Shown: positions 24,012-35,501 of the stretch, piece by piece
Layout: every line of letters starts with the position of its first letter
Position numbering within the stretch: position 1 is the stretch's first letter
NCBI GenBank assembly: GCA_032622095.1
Contig: CP136068.1
Location: 11,203,729-11,267,728, forward strand
Length of the DNA stretch: 64,000 nt
Direction of reading: 5' to 3'
DNA from: Siphonodentalium dalli
Lineage: Eukaryota; Mollusca; Scaphopoda; Gadilida; Siphonodentaliidae
The notes under the pieces: model-generated
Database searches by the model: none
Told to the model about the DNA's origin: nothing
Seen by the model: the letters and a program-made list of their open reading frames with translations, nothing else
Made by a program: the position numbers and the translations under genes

Positions 24012-26164
24012 GACTGATCTGTTCAATTTAAAAACAGAAACAATTCTTTTTCAGTCATAAATCAAATGATTAAATTAATGATAAGCAAATACCTGTGCAA
24101 CCTTTGATGAACAAATTCAACAAAGCCTCCATAGAAGCTCCTGTCGACAGTGAAAGTGCAATAATCATGTCACAAACACAGTTTACAGTAAATTACACAT
24201 GATGTCATGAAATTGAATACACTTAACATTGAATTGCCTAGTCTTCGTGTATCTGTGGTACGGTACACAATAATTCATAAAATCCTAAAAACAACATTCA
24301 TTGTTGCAAATTACATGAAACACAGATCAATAACTCGTTGATTTTTCAATTTCGTGCCATGTGGGCCTTGACCTTGTAGTGGAGAAATCGGTGTATATAA
24401 AGTGTTTGTCGACGCCGATGCCGGCTCTAAATAAAAGTGTAATGTCGCGCTTCTTCGTTGTTTCTCAGCGGATGTGAATGCGATTTGGTATGTGTGTCCG
24501 GGTTGGGTCATGGATGATATTGATTATCGCACATGCACATTTGATTTTTTTTTTTAATTTACAAATTTCGAGTAGAATATTTGTTTACAATCGAGATGGA
24601 TAATCACAAACTGTGCCACGGTAATATTTTACCGAATGCCATGTTATCAGACGAGAAAGGCTGTGATTAATCCTCGATTAATCTATTATTTCATTGAGTC
24701 TCTGAATGACTCAGTGAGGACAATTAAAAAGTGATCATCGGCAATCGTTGTTGTTGTTGTACTTGCATGTAAATTCCTCCGTCGCGGATGTCTTCGGAGC
24801 ACGTTGCTCTCCTAACTCAGTACCGTTACTAGCAGTCGATTGTGTTGAAGTTGAAGTGAAGAAAACGTAATTCTTCGATCAGTTTCTGCTGGATTCTGCG
24901 CAGTAACCTCCCGGAAGTCACGTGTGGAATTTACAAAAAAAAGCATACACGCTATTTTCGCTCTTGGTATAGAAATATAGAAAAATTATATGACGTCATA
25001 ATTCACATGCATTTAGGTATAAACACCCACTGGGGTGGTTGCTATAAATATTGCTGTAAAAAACGATAGTAATAATAGCTGATAACCCATCACTATTCAG
25101 TTATGAGTAATACTTATTTTGACCATTCTAAAACATGAATCGACATGCCCTTTTAAGCCATAAAAAGAACAAAGCTGCATGTTTCACAGTTAAAACTCAA
25201 ATGTATGTATACATGTAAAAGTAAAATATCTTGTTATCCTGCATCCCTTCTGATTGGATGAGAGTGATTCACATGGCGGGCCGTAAATCAGTTATTACCC
25301 TCGATGGCAACATTTTCTCAGTTATTAACCGCCCCGCTATTACCAGTAAACATGGAACTACGAAGAACTCAGCGTGCAGAGATTATCTCACAGCTCTCTA
25401 ATAATTTCCGAAAACATTGTTTTTATAAACCCCACTGTTTCATAACAACCGTGGAACTGAGGTGTTTGTTAAGTTGCATAATTGTGTGGTTTTTTTTATT
25501 TGCAATTAAAGCACGCTATGATTAAATGGTGTTATCACGGACACAAATCCGTTATAAGGTGTAATGTTCCTATTGGACATGTTTATATCAATAATAAATA
25601 CCGTGGGACAAATAGATAAACCTTATTATGCAGTTGGTATGTGCTGCAGACAATTGCACATACAATGTGCATACGTTACAAATACGTGTATGTATAAGCT
25701 CTAAAGATCAAATAGCCACTCTTTACTGTTTATCAATTGACTATTTCTTTTCGGCAATACATTCCTCAGACTTCAGAAGAATACACTTATCTTGCGTAAC
25801 AATCTGTAACATATGCCAATTTCTTTTTGCATAACTACAACGTGTTAGTTTTACATTTTAGCGTTCTGGTAATTAACACGTGTGTCTGCGTCTTTACGCT
25901 CATTTGAACGAAACCGAACATTTCGCTGCATGGCTACTCAACTTAGAAATTGCTTTACTCCTCTGTCTGTGAACCGATTCCCACCATGCGAACAGCAAAC
26001 TGACCGGAGAATAGATGCGCAAATGACGGGTGTGTCAATGTGAATGTGAATGTTTTATTTTTTGAAAAGAGAGGATTCCAACATAAAATGGATTAAAGCA
26101 TATACGCACGCACTTAGTCCTGCTATTAAGGAGGTTCGTGTGTACTCCTTTGTCAGATAACAAA
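24012..26164. other. Unassigned intergenic DNA
   Basis: No gene or repeat was recognised. Several short frames (24311-24511 minus, 25304-25525 plus) show no domain or codon signal. A promoter or exon of a host gene cannot be excluded from sequence inspection alone. Confidence 0.35.
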
Positions 26165-26301
26165 ACAGTTATCACCCTTGTTTTCGTGAGACACGGGGAT
26201 TTGACGCCGCTCTCGACCTGGAATGTCACCCTCGGGCCATATTCCAGGTCTCGAGAGGGCGACAAATCCCCGTGTCTCATTCAATCACGGGCGATAACTG
26301 T
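26165..26301. repeat. Foldback element, ~60-bp arms
   Basis: ACAGTTATCACCC...GACCTGGAAT (26165-26224) pairs with ATTCCAGGTC...GATAACTGT (26241-26301) across a 16-base loop, with a few mismatches. GAGACACGGGGATTTG against CAAATCCCCGTGTCTC is perfect. It would form a long hairpin as RNA or single-stranded DNA. Confidence 0.85.
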
Positions 26302-26403
26302 ATGTTAATAGCATACTTTTTGGTAGCATGTATAAGGCGTGAAATTGTTCAGTCACTTGTAATTACGGATTTTGTTAATCCGTGAATGTACATCATGAAA
26401 ATA

Positions 26404-26907
26404 CAGTACCAGTGAGAATGGTATCTTTAGGCGCACCTTTATTGCGATATTGAGCGTGCTTAATTTATGAAAAAACGGGATTATAGCACATTACCAAAAA
26501 TATGTCGTGCTTATTATTGCAATATTGAACGCAACATATTGCAATACTAAGCGCGCTAAATGTTTACAGAACGAGAGTGTTATATTTATATTACATAAAT
26601 ACTGTGCATATAATGTACATATAGTGTACATACATGTATATAATTTACAACTATAATTATATACATATCTAAAACATTGTCTCTATTTAAACAATAAACA
26701 ATATAGAAGAAGCAATAATTTGATTTAAATGTCACAATGTTGAGCGCAAGATGTCGAAATATTAAGCGCAAAATATTGAGACATAATATCAAAATATTGC
26801 AATAATATCATTAGCAACATGCTTATAAGCGTTTCCACTTGCAATATTATTGCGATATTGGGCGCAAAATAACGCGCTTAATATACCACTTCTTTTTACT
26901 GGTACTG
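26404..26907. mobile_element. Tc1/mariner-like MITE, 504 bp
   Basis: Termini CAGTACCAGT and ACTGGTACTG are inverted and flanked on both sides by TA, the target duplication of the Tc1/mariner superfamily. Similarity continues inward (GAGAATGGTATCTTTAGGCG against the complement of CGCGCTTAATATACCACTTC). The interior repeats TTGCGATATTGAGCGC-like phrases in both orientations. There is no transposase frame, so it would depend on an enzyme supplied elsewhere. Confidence 0.82.
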
Positions 26908-26909
26908 TA

Positions 26910-28512
26910 TATATCAATAACAGCTAGTTGGGATTGGAACCTTCAAGACAACAGCAGATACCATAATACATGTGCGTACATTTTCCATGAAATTTTAAAG
27001 CATGATGCATCAAACGGTATACTAGTATCACAACATTTAGTATCAATATCAGTGATTCAGCCAAAGATAGTTTAACAAGAACACCTAACCAATAGTGTAC
27101 TCCGGTAAAGTGTCGTAATAACTTGACGATAACATGGCGAATGATAACAATGTCTAATATCCACACGTTTCAATGAAAATTGATCAACATGGGATGAATT
27201 GGACCATGTAATTGTAAAGTTGGAATTGTAGATATATGATCATCCATCACTGCGCGGCGTCAGTTCGTTGTTACGGTGTTGTTGTTGGCATAGAAGCTCA
27301 TGTGAAAATACGGGTGCGAACAGTACATGTACATGTATATCCTCTCTTGTAAATGTACATACATGTGCTTTGAAGCAATCAGATTCTGAACACTGTCAAC
27401 TGCAATTTTAACATTTTAATAGCTGCTTGTTGAGACATTGTTGTTATTATTGTCACTATTGGTTGACATCGAAGCTCGTGTTAGATGTACCTATATCCTC
27501 TGTGTCAGTAAATGTGCCAGTGTTTTGATACTAAATCACAACACAGCACTAAGTCGAATGAAATCAGACCATGGATCATGCCTTGATTGGCATAAATCGA
27601 TTGGCATGAATTTCGGCTCTCGAATTTGTGGAAATTGTCAATAATAAAGCCGATTTTTGCATAATTCAATCTTGTCCGGTCATCAATTGCAAAGGAACCA
27701 AAATCAGACCGTCTTAACAACTGTCCACAATCGAAAAGGTAACAGTTTCCCACAAACAATAGTTTACGATTAAATATGCATTGGCAATGAAAGAAAAATG
27801 GCGAAGAAATGAGCTGTCCTAAAGCGGTAACTTAACCCCGGAATGAGAATAACGTACCGTACTGTTGATGATTCGTACGAATCCGCATAACAAATAATGA
27901 ATGCCTGATAAATAATATATATCAAATTTATTAATATTCAGTGATTCTGTATGGAGTAATTGCCGTGTATAACATGGTCGCCGATAAATTTACTGATGAA
28001 TTTTGACGGCATTACTTTGAATTTTCATGGGCACATAAAATAACGGTATGGGACCGTCAAACTGGTGAAACGGTATGAGACCGTCGTTTATGACGGCCCG
28101 AAACCAACAGTAATTTCTAACAGTGTACTCTTGGTGGCCTATGTTGTCCTTAATCGTAGTGCTCTGATAAACTTCCCAAGATACCGAATCGAATTGTCAT
28201 CCATGTGTGTGATCCATACACTATAGCGTTTGTCGTGATTGGTACGCTTGGCTGCTCCAATTGTGTTGGTCAAATGCGCAAAGACCTGTCAAACTTTACC
28301 AGCTACACGAATAAGATAAACTATTGCGCACTGCATCTAACCAACTGAGTATACGGTCAGTCCCATACAAATTACTTTACGTGCGTCAAATGCGCAAAGT
28401 TCTATCTAACATGCCCAGATACACGAATAATGTAAACCGTTGCATAATACACCTAGCCAACCGAGACATCACCCCAATTGGTTAGTCCCATACAAATTAC
28501 TTTATATTGTTA
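26910..28512. other. Unassigned intergenic DNA
   Basis: No gene was recognised. A pair of similar ~50-bp phrases (AAATGCGCAAAGACCTGTC... near 28272 and AAATGCGCAAAGTTCTATC... near 28387, each followed by ACACGAATAA.ATAAAC) suggests a local direct duplication of about 115 bp. Confidence 0.4.
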
Positions 28513-29136
28513 CTAGCAGGTAGACCCGACTTCGTCCGGGCTGTTTCCCCTCTGCTTTTTGGCGAATTGCGCGATTTGACCTTGAATTGTCCATTTTGAA
28601 GGTCAAGGTCAGGTGGGGTCACAATTTGACCCGTCCAAAACACTGGACGGACAAAAGTACCCCACAAAAGTACCCGTCGAAATCCATCCGGTTTTACCCG
28701 ATTTGACATTGAATTGATCATTTTGAAGGTCAAGGTCAGGGTCACAATTTGACCCGTCCAAAGTGGACAAAAGTAACCCTATGTATAAAATTTCGTCGAA
28801 ATCCCATCAATATTCGCGATCTGACCTTGAATTGACCCGATTTCAAGGTCAATGTCATATCGCACGGGCAAACGAATAGGCTTACGACACTCCCCATACA
28901 CTCCCCATACACTCCCAGACACTAATTTTCATCGAAATCCCGTGATACTGGGGCGATTGACCTTGAAATGACCCGATGTCAAGGTCAATGCCATTTCGCA
29001 CGGGAAAATTAATAGGCCCATGCCATTCCCCGGCCGAAAGTACCCCCACATACCAAGGTTCATCGAAATAGGTTCAGTCGTTTTCGAGTCCATCGCGAAC
29101 ACACATACAGACAGATTTCCCAAAATATATCATAGA
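28513..29136 (-). mobile_element. Non-autonomous Helitron, 624 bp
   Basis: Read on the minus strand the element starts TCTATGATATATTTTG after a host A (complement of 29137). It ends with the hairpin AGCCCGGACGAAGTCGGGT, then CTACCTG and CTAG, followed by host T. TC at the 5' end, a hairpin before CTRR at the 3' end, and insertion between A and T are the defining Helitron features. The body holds about four units of ~125-130 bp containing AAGGTCAAGGTCA-type phrases. The 5' section (GATGGACTCGAAAACGACT) and 3' hairpin match the Helitron at 44723-45550. No Rep or helicase is encoded. Confidence 0.85.
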
Positions 29137-29242
29137 TGATCCAAATTGTATATGCTAATTGATGTGTATAGTATATTATATAGATAATGAATGGCTTGGA
29201 GTTGACTATATTGTACAGATAATGAATGGCATGAAGTTGACT

Positions 29243-29282
29243 ATGCCAAAATAGTGGTCCTCGATGACCACTATTTTGGCAT
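29243..29282. repeat. Perfect 17-bp hairpin
   Basis: ATGCCAAAATAGTGGTC (29243-29259) and GACCACTATTTTGGCAT (29266-29282) are exact reverse complements around a 6-base loop. A nearby direct repeat (AATGAATGGC.TG.AGTTGACTAT) at about 29187 and 29221 suggests a small element or local duplication. Confidence 0.85.
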
Positions 29283-29664
29283 ATTGTATCTCACGTGACT
29301 TTGTTATTGAAATCAAGCTTTCCGATTGGTTGGCTACTCGACTCTATTAGTCGTAGTCGTATACTACGCCTTCAAGTCTCTCCCATCGTGCACTATGCAT
29401 ATGTAGTTTTGACTACTAAAAATAGTAACGAACACTACATCAAACTTTGTTCTGAAACTACTTTTTATTTCGCCGCTGATCCAAATTAAAGCTTCAGTAA
29501 GGCGAACATCAATTGTCTGAACTTAGTAAAAGTTGAAAATAGTAGTTTCCTACTGCTAAATCAAAATTACAAGGTAAATTATAATGAGGTTTAGAGAGAC
29601 TTACATTCAGTAAATTATAATGAGGTTTGTAATTTCTGCATTTGTTCGATACAATATAATAATT

Positions 29665-29795
29665 AGAGCATGACTTGTCGTGAAATACGCCGATATAGTG
29701 CATAGTGCGGTTGTGTAGTTCACGCCGCTTCGCGTCGTGAACTACACAACCTCACTATGCACTATATCGGCGTATTTCACTCCAAGCCATGCTCT
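29665..29795. mobile_element. Foldback/MITE, two 60-bp arms
   Basis: The arms 29665-29724 and 29736-29795 are reverse complements with only a few mismatches. For example GAAATACGCCGATATAGTGC pairs with GCACTATATCGGCGTATTTC. The loop is 11 bases. The near-complete pairing resembles fully palindromic MITEs. Flanks AATT and ATTT are AT-rich and the target duplication is unclear. Confidence 0.85.
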
Positions 29796-29807
29796 ATTTA
29801 TTAAATA

Positions 29808-30640
29808 GTCAACGATAAGACATTTAGTATGTATCATATTATATCGAACATTGGTGCCAATTAATTCTCACATAATTTCCGTGTTTGATTTTGAATTTTG
29901 AATTTTGGAAATCGGTCTCAGATTTTACAATTTACGGCAAACTTTTGACGATGGCAGGGGAGCATAACTATGTTATTAGTTACGTCTAACAGCATCTCTT
30001 CGTGATTCATGCATTTGGTTCTATAAATTCGTCATTGGCAAAGACAATTTTGCGAAATTTTAGCAGTTAACTTGCTTAACTTCGGTTAAAACGAAAAAGA
30101 TGTTATAAATAACGTAAACTGGCATTATAAAATTAGGAGTGGCCTTTTGCCAACTAAACGGACAAACTATTAAATACATTGGCTTGCTATTATCGGATGT
30201 GTGTAAGATCATTACAATTCACCAATACATCTAATGATATACCGATATTCCAACAAGTTCCGTAAGAGGTTTGTAAGTGAGTTTGTTACTATAAATAGAA
30301 ACAAGAATAGTAGGCAGGTAGGAACCGTACTGTGTGCAGCAAATCAGAATGCGAGAAAGTTACGTGAGATATAATATGTAAAAATAGTCAACGACAAGAG
30401 ATTCATTATTTATTATATTATATCGAAAATTGGTGTCAATTCTCTCACAATTTCTGCATTTGATTTTGTCACATTATTTACCATGAATTTTGGAAATCGG
30501 TCTCAAAGTTTACAATTTACGATATACCGCTATTGCAACAAGTATTGTACAAGGAATAGTTTCAGATTAGCCGTATCTTCAGGCGGCAACCCGATTCCGC
30601 GAAATGAGTTTGTTATAGAAAAAGAATAGTAGGTATGTAG
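29808..30640 (+). repeat. Diverged direct repeat pair
   Basis: A ~140-bp block starting AGTCAACGA.AAGA (about 29810) and containing ATTATATCGAA.ATTGGTG and TTTTGGAAATCGGTCTCA recurs from about 30388. A following block (GATATACCG.TATT.CAACAAGT, then GAATAGTAGG.A.GTAGGAA) occurs near 30236 and 30521. The two repeat units are about 570 bp apart for the first block and about 285 bp apart for the second. No coding content. Confidence 0.65.
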
Positions 30641-31061
30641 GAATCCTACTGGGGTACTATCGTATAATAGTAGACCAGTACTAGTGTGCAGCCATGTATA
30701 TATGTACGCGGTTCGCGTTCGCGTTGGCTAACATAAGCTAACAAACATCTACATAGACCGCTAAAATTTAGGCGGTCAACATCTGAAGACAGGAGCAACG
30801 CAGATAACCATATACACGTGCACATCTGGCTTACGAGAAGCTCCACATTCGGTGATTGCGTCTTTAACCACTAGGGAAAAGTACTTTAAATCTAATGACC
30901 TGCGGTCAAACGATTCAAAGAATATTTCCCCTAGTACAGCGTTCCAGTATACATCACGAATATTCCCAAGAATAGCAACACCCATATAGGATAGCGCGTT
31001 GCATCGTCGCGCGGACCACATATTGACAAAGAACGAATTATGAATAATTGAACATCCCCAA

Positions 31062-32980
31062 TCTATACTATATATTTTGAGACTTCGTATATGTGTGTGT
31101 GTACTTCATAGAATCCAAAACGCGAGTACAGATTGAGATCAAATTTCGTATGTAAGTGTAAAATCCCACCGACACCGCCGTAGTCGTGTTTTCGAGAAGC
31201 CCTGAGCACCCTTTATCCACTCCCAAATCACCGCAAAGGCACGGCGGGGGTTAATCAAGTGATTATTTAATGAGCGTCTGTTTGCCATTCAATGTTATTT
31301 GCATCTGCAGAGAGATATACGGAACATACATTAAATTTAAAAAACATTTGTTTCTGACCAACCCTGCGAGCACAGATGGCGCGCTTTGTTTTTACAGTAT
31401 ATATTTATATACCGAAATCATCCCAGATAATCACGAATATAGCATCAGATTTATCCCCAGATATACCGCTATGAAGCTACTGGAATCTGCCAATCTACGG
31501 GAAATTCCAGGGAATGCCGATTGAGATCAAACTTGCTACCCACGGGAAGTGTCATATATATGAGTGTGTCCTTTATTGACTCGAACCGATTGAGCTCAAA
31601 CTTGCTAAATAAAAAAATAGCCCCCAAGCCGTAAATATCAACAACAACGATATTGCTACATACGGGGAGCAACGTTATTAGCATCTGCCGAATAATGCAG
31701 AGAGAGAAAGTGCTTTCCTATTTTTAGAACGTAACACATGTTTACGTCGCGTTGGTGATTGAGGTTCACAGCGGGGTTAATTGACTGTCCGCTCTTTGCG
31801 ACGATGATGTTCACGGCGGGGACTATTGACCAACACTCACAATTTCGTCTTTTGCATCAGATACCAACACCTCGACCGATCGGGGCGAAACTTGGTACGT
31901 GAGTGTAGTTTGACCAGGTGGTCGTCGCTGTCGTATTGGCGAGCCCGTGCGACACCCGTGCAGCGCATGTGCAGACGAGATCTCGGAAACGGGTGGAGCT
32001 ATCGACTTGAAATTTGCTATGTGAATGTATCTTGCACCTGGAACAAATTTAATCGGGTCGCCGAGTCCGTGCGACGCCAGCTTCGCGCAGGCGCAGACCA
32101 GATCTCGGAAACGGGTGGAGCTACCGGGTACAAATTGTTCTTATTGAAACGCGTGGATCTAAAAATTAAAAAATCCAAAACGCGTGTACAGATTGAGATC
32201 AAATTTCGTATGTAATTGTAAAATCCCACCAACACCGCCGTAGTCGTGTTTTCTAGAAGCTCTGAGAACCCTTTATCCACTCCCAAATCACCGCAAAGGC
32301 ACTTCGGGGATTAAGGCCATAACGCTCTTTATCGATACCGTATACGGAGGTTTTAACAATAAACGCTCTGTATTGCAATGGACGTGGCTAAACGATACCC
32401 CATGCGTCCGATGCGGATTCCAATGGACGTGGCTAAACGACTGACCCATGCGTCCGAAATACGGATGCGGTCGAAATGCAACTCAAAAGGCAGAATTGAT
32501 CTAAGAGCTCGAAATATTATGCAGAGGGATTTCACGACGGGATTAATTGACTGTCCGCTCTGAAGTTTAGGACGGGGAGGACGGGTGCCATGAATTAACT
32601 CATTGAAAAACAAAGAATGCGTTATCTCGCAAACGGGTGGAGCTATCGAATTGAAATTTGCTATGTGAATGTGTCTTGCCCCGGATACAAATTTTATCGG
32701 GTGGCCGAGTCCGTACGACGCCAGCTTCGCGCATGCGCAGACGAGATCTCGGAAACCGGTGGTGCTATCGACTTGAAATTTGGTATGTGAATGTATCTTG
32801 CCCCGGGTACGAATTGTATCGGGTCGCCAAGCCCGTGCGACGCAAACTTCGCGCATGCGCAGACCATATCTCGGAAACGGGTGGAGCTATCGACTTGAAA
32901 TTGGGTTAAATTAAAATAATGTCATGTTTCTGAAACAAAGCCATGAGACGAATGCCGCCAGTGGCGGGCTAACCTGCTAG
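31062..32980 (+). mobile_element. Helitron copy 1 of a head-to-tail array
   Basis: Starts TCTATACTATATATTTTGAG after host A (31061). It ends with hairpin GCCGCCAGTGGCGGGC, then TAACCTG and CTAG (32977-32980). The next base begins another element's TC. The body carries a 5' module (AATCCAAAACGCG...AGATTGAG...TCCCACCGACACCGCCGTAG), part of which is repeated inside near 32170. It also carries ~122-bp units (GAGATCTCGGAAACGGGTGG, AGCTATCGACTTGAAATTTG, GGGTCGCCGAG..CGTGCGACGC). No Rep/helicase frame; non-autonomous. Confidence 0.85.
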
Positions 32981-33312
32981 TCTATCTATACTATATATTT
33001 TGAGACTTCGTATATGTGTATGTGGTACTTCATAGAATCCAAAACGCGTGTACAGATTGAGCTCAAACTTCCTATGTAAGTGTAAAATCCCACCGACACC
33101 GCCGTAGTCGGGTTTTCGAGAAGCCCTGAGCAACCTTTATCCACTCACAAATCACCGCAAGGCACGACGGGGGTTAAGACAACAGCGCTCTTTATCTATA
33201 CCTTATACGGAGGTTTTAACAATTAACGCTCTTTATTGCAATGGACGTGGCTAAACGATACCCCATGCGTCCGTTGCGGATTCCAATGGACGTGGCTAAA
33301 CGACTGACCCCA

Positions 33313-34061
33313 TGTGCCAATACGGGTACATATAACTCTTAAGGCTATCAGAACGGTTTGATTATTTATATATAACAAAGTCAATAATGTTCAATCATCG
33401 GTATCTGGGTTTCTCTTCCTGTCGTCTGCTTGGGTTGGGATCTTCTTCCGTCTTCATAGGTTGGATGTATCTGCTTGTCTTCTACTCGGTTGAGTTCCGG
33501 TTGAGTTTATCTTCCTGTCGTCTCATGTTCTTCTTCCGCCGGCGCATCAGTGAGATGTTGTTAGGATCACAAGATCATCGTGTTTACCTTGTATCTTCAT
33601 CCATCCTTCTAGCTGCTTTTCTCTGGCGTCCGAGAATTCGTTGTTACTATCGGGTAGCTGGTTAGAACTGTCTTCTCATGTCGGCTTCTTCTTCCTAAAA
33701 TACCCAGTGTCTGCTAATGACCGCCATGTGTATTTTCACGGCGCGTCGGTTCATCGTACTTAGGGTAATTGAGTTATCGTCATCTCCCCATGGGTCCTAT
33801 TAACTCTCCTGGTTTCAGTAGCTTTCTAGGCGATACATCTGGTCTTGCTAATCCTCAAGACCGTGTTCTGTTTACTCCACAAATCATTTCCCTATGTTAT
33901 TGCATGGACGCTCGCTAATTCGATTTGGTGCTCAGTACTTTTGTGATCTAGATGTGGTCAACAGCGACGCTGATATGTGTGGTAATCGAGCGCCCCTCTG
34001 ACAGAGATTTCCTAGCTTCTTCCCGGGTTGAAAGTTATGTCCCTGTGGTTGTCTTGGCACA
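33313..34061 (-). repeat. LTR (3'-most on the coding strand)
   Basis: 749 bp with TG...CA ends and an 8-bp terminal inversion TGTGCCAA/TTGGCACA. It is preceded on the coding strand by a purine-rich tract. The 92-codon plus-strand frame inside it recurs in all three LTRs only because the LTRs are identical; it is not a credible gene. Confidence 0.93.
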
Positions 34062-34080
34062 TTACTCCTTCACTTTTTCG
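34062..34080 (-). other. Polypurine tract, left unit
   Basis: On the coding strand CGAAAAAGTGAAGGAGTAA directly precedes the TG of the 3' LTR. That is the position of the plus-strand DNA primer in LTR retroelements. Confidence 0.75.
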
Positions 34081-34865
34081 ATTTAAAGTTGATCTTGAAA
34101 TCGCAAGTCCAATTCGTCGCTGCGCAGCAGGTCGATGATTCGTCGAAGTGTTTCGCAACAGCGGCATCGGTGATGGATAGCTGGTTCGATGTCGGTCGTC
34201 TCCGTGTAGATCGGGTCGTCTGGGCGTCTCTCAGACAACTCCGACCCACTGGCTGTGACTCTTTCGGTGTAAAACTATGATTGAAATTTCATGGCGTCGT
34301 CATTTTCGTCATCATCGGATGTCGAGGTATTTTCGTCCTCAATGTCCGAGTATGGGGTAGGTTCTGACAACTGGTCGACCCTTGTTCCACCGCCATGGTC
34401 AGCCTGTAATACTCAAACGGATATTTGTGTGAGGTTTGAGAACAAATGACACAGTCAGAATACACAATGGTTAATTTTCCAATTTATCGGTATCGCTTGA
34501 GGGTCGTCAGATCGGCCCAATACGAAAATGGAATTTACAACTAATTATATAGATGGATTTGTTGACGAACAGTTTAAACACAAGATATGTCGGGGTGATT
34601 GATTTCAATTATCAAAACGTATGACTGAATGTCGGGATTTATAGTCCCTATTCAACGCTTGCTATAATCATTCTGATGATTATACAACTATAATACCCTT
34701 TACATCGTTATGCAACAATTAATATTTGAAATATATGAAATGCATAAATGTCTATATACATGCGAATGATTCTGATATCCGCGCAACAATAATTACGGAG
34801 GAAATTCGGAATACATTAATATACGATACATAATTAATACTAATCCAAATCCGCCACAGATGTGG

Positions 34866-35156
34866 TCAGCCTCTGACGGCTATAATTGGATATACATGTA
34901 GGCGTTCCTGAGTGTTGTCCCGGAATAGCGCAGACGGCTTTGGTGCATCCGTCTCCATTGCTTCGTCGATGGGTCCTTTGAACACGGCATTCGGGATATC
35001 CTCAGGTCGCTGGTCTAACTGCTTACTATACATAATGGCTAACCTTGGCAACTGATGTTTAACAAATTTCCACCAGAATCGGTGGGTCAAGATAATTAAA
35101 ATTACTACTGTAACTACGTTTCTAGGGCAAAATACCACCCTAGCCATCTCTACCAT
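34866..35156 (-). CDS. Small ORF between pol and 3' LTR, left unit
   Basis: 96 codons starting at ATG, about 350 bp downstream of the protease-integrase frame on the coding strand. A hydrophobic stretch NVVTVVILIILTH at about residues 13-25 could span or anchor in a membrane; the rest is charged, with an acidic C-terminal half. The position is where some gypsy elements carry an env or accessory gene, but I recognise no envelope feature: no signal peptide, no glycosylation or cysteine pattern. It may be a residue of a longer lost gene or chance. Identity with the second unit is not evidence of selection, because the units are recent duplicates. Confidence 0.4.
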   Translation of the reverse strand: MVEMARVVFCPRNVVTVVILIILTHRFWWKFVKHQLPRLAIMYSKQLDQRPEDIPNAVFKGPIDEAMETDAPKPSALFRDNTQERLHVYPIIAVRG

Positions 35157-35501
35157 TCATTGGGGTAATACTTTTTCGTTCACTAAGTCAGTCGTGAGCA
35201 TATTTTCGATCGTGTTTATTTGAGCGGGGTGCGCTCAAACGTAGTAACCCTAAGGGTGGCGGCGTGCACGTTATCTCTCGGTGCGCGATTGCAAAGTTCA
35301 AAGCTTTATTTATTAAATCGTCATGCGCACGTGCCGGGTTTCATGGGGCGCGCGACCAGTCATTGATCCGAACATGACTATTTATTCGCGATTCGGTCTG
35401 GGGCGTTGGGCTAACTATTTTCAACATTTACGAAGCCAGGTTAGGTTTGCCAATAAGCCAGTTAAGGGTAGGGTCGCATTTCTTCTGTAATGGACCCCAG
35501 G

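Noticed and set aside
33387-33665. 92-codon plus-strand frame present three times
   Set aside because: Lies wholly within the LTRs, antisense to the element; threefold conservation only reflects LTR identity.
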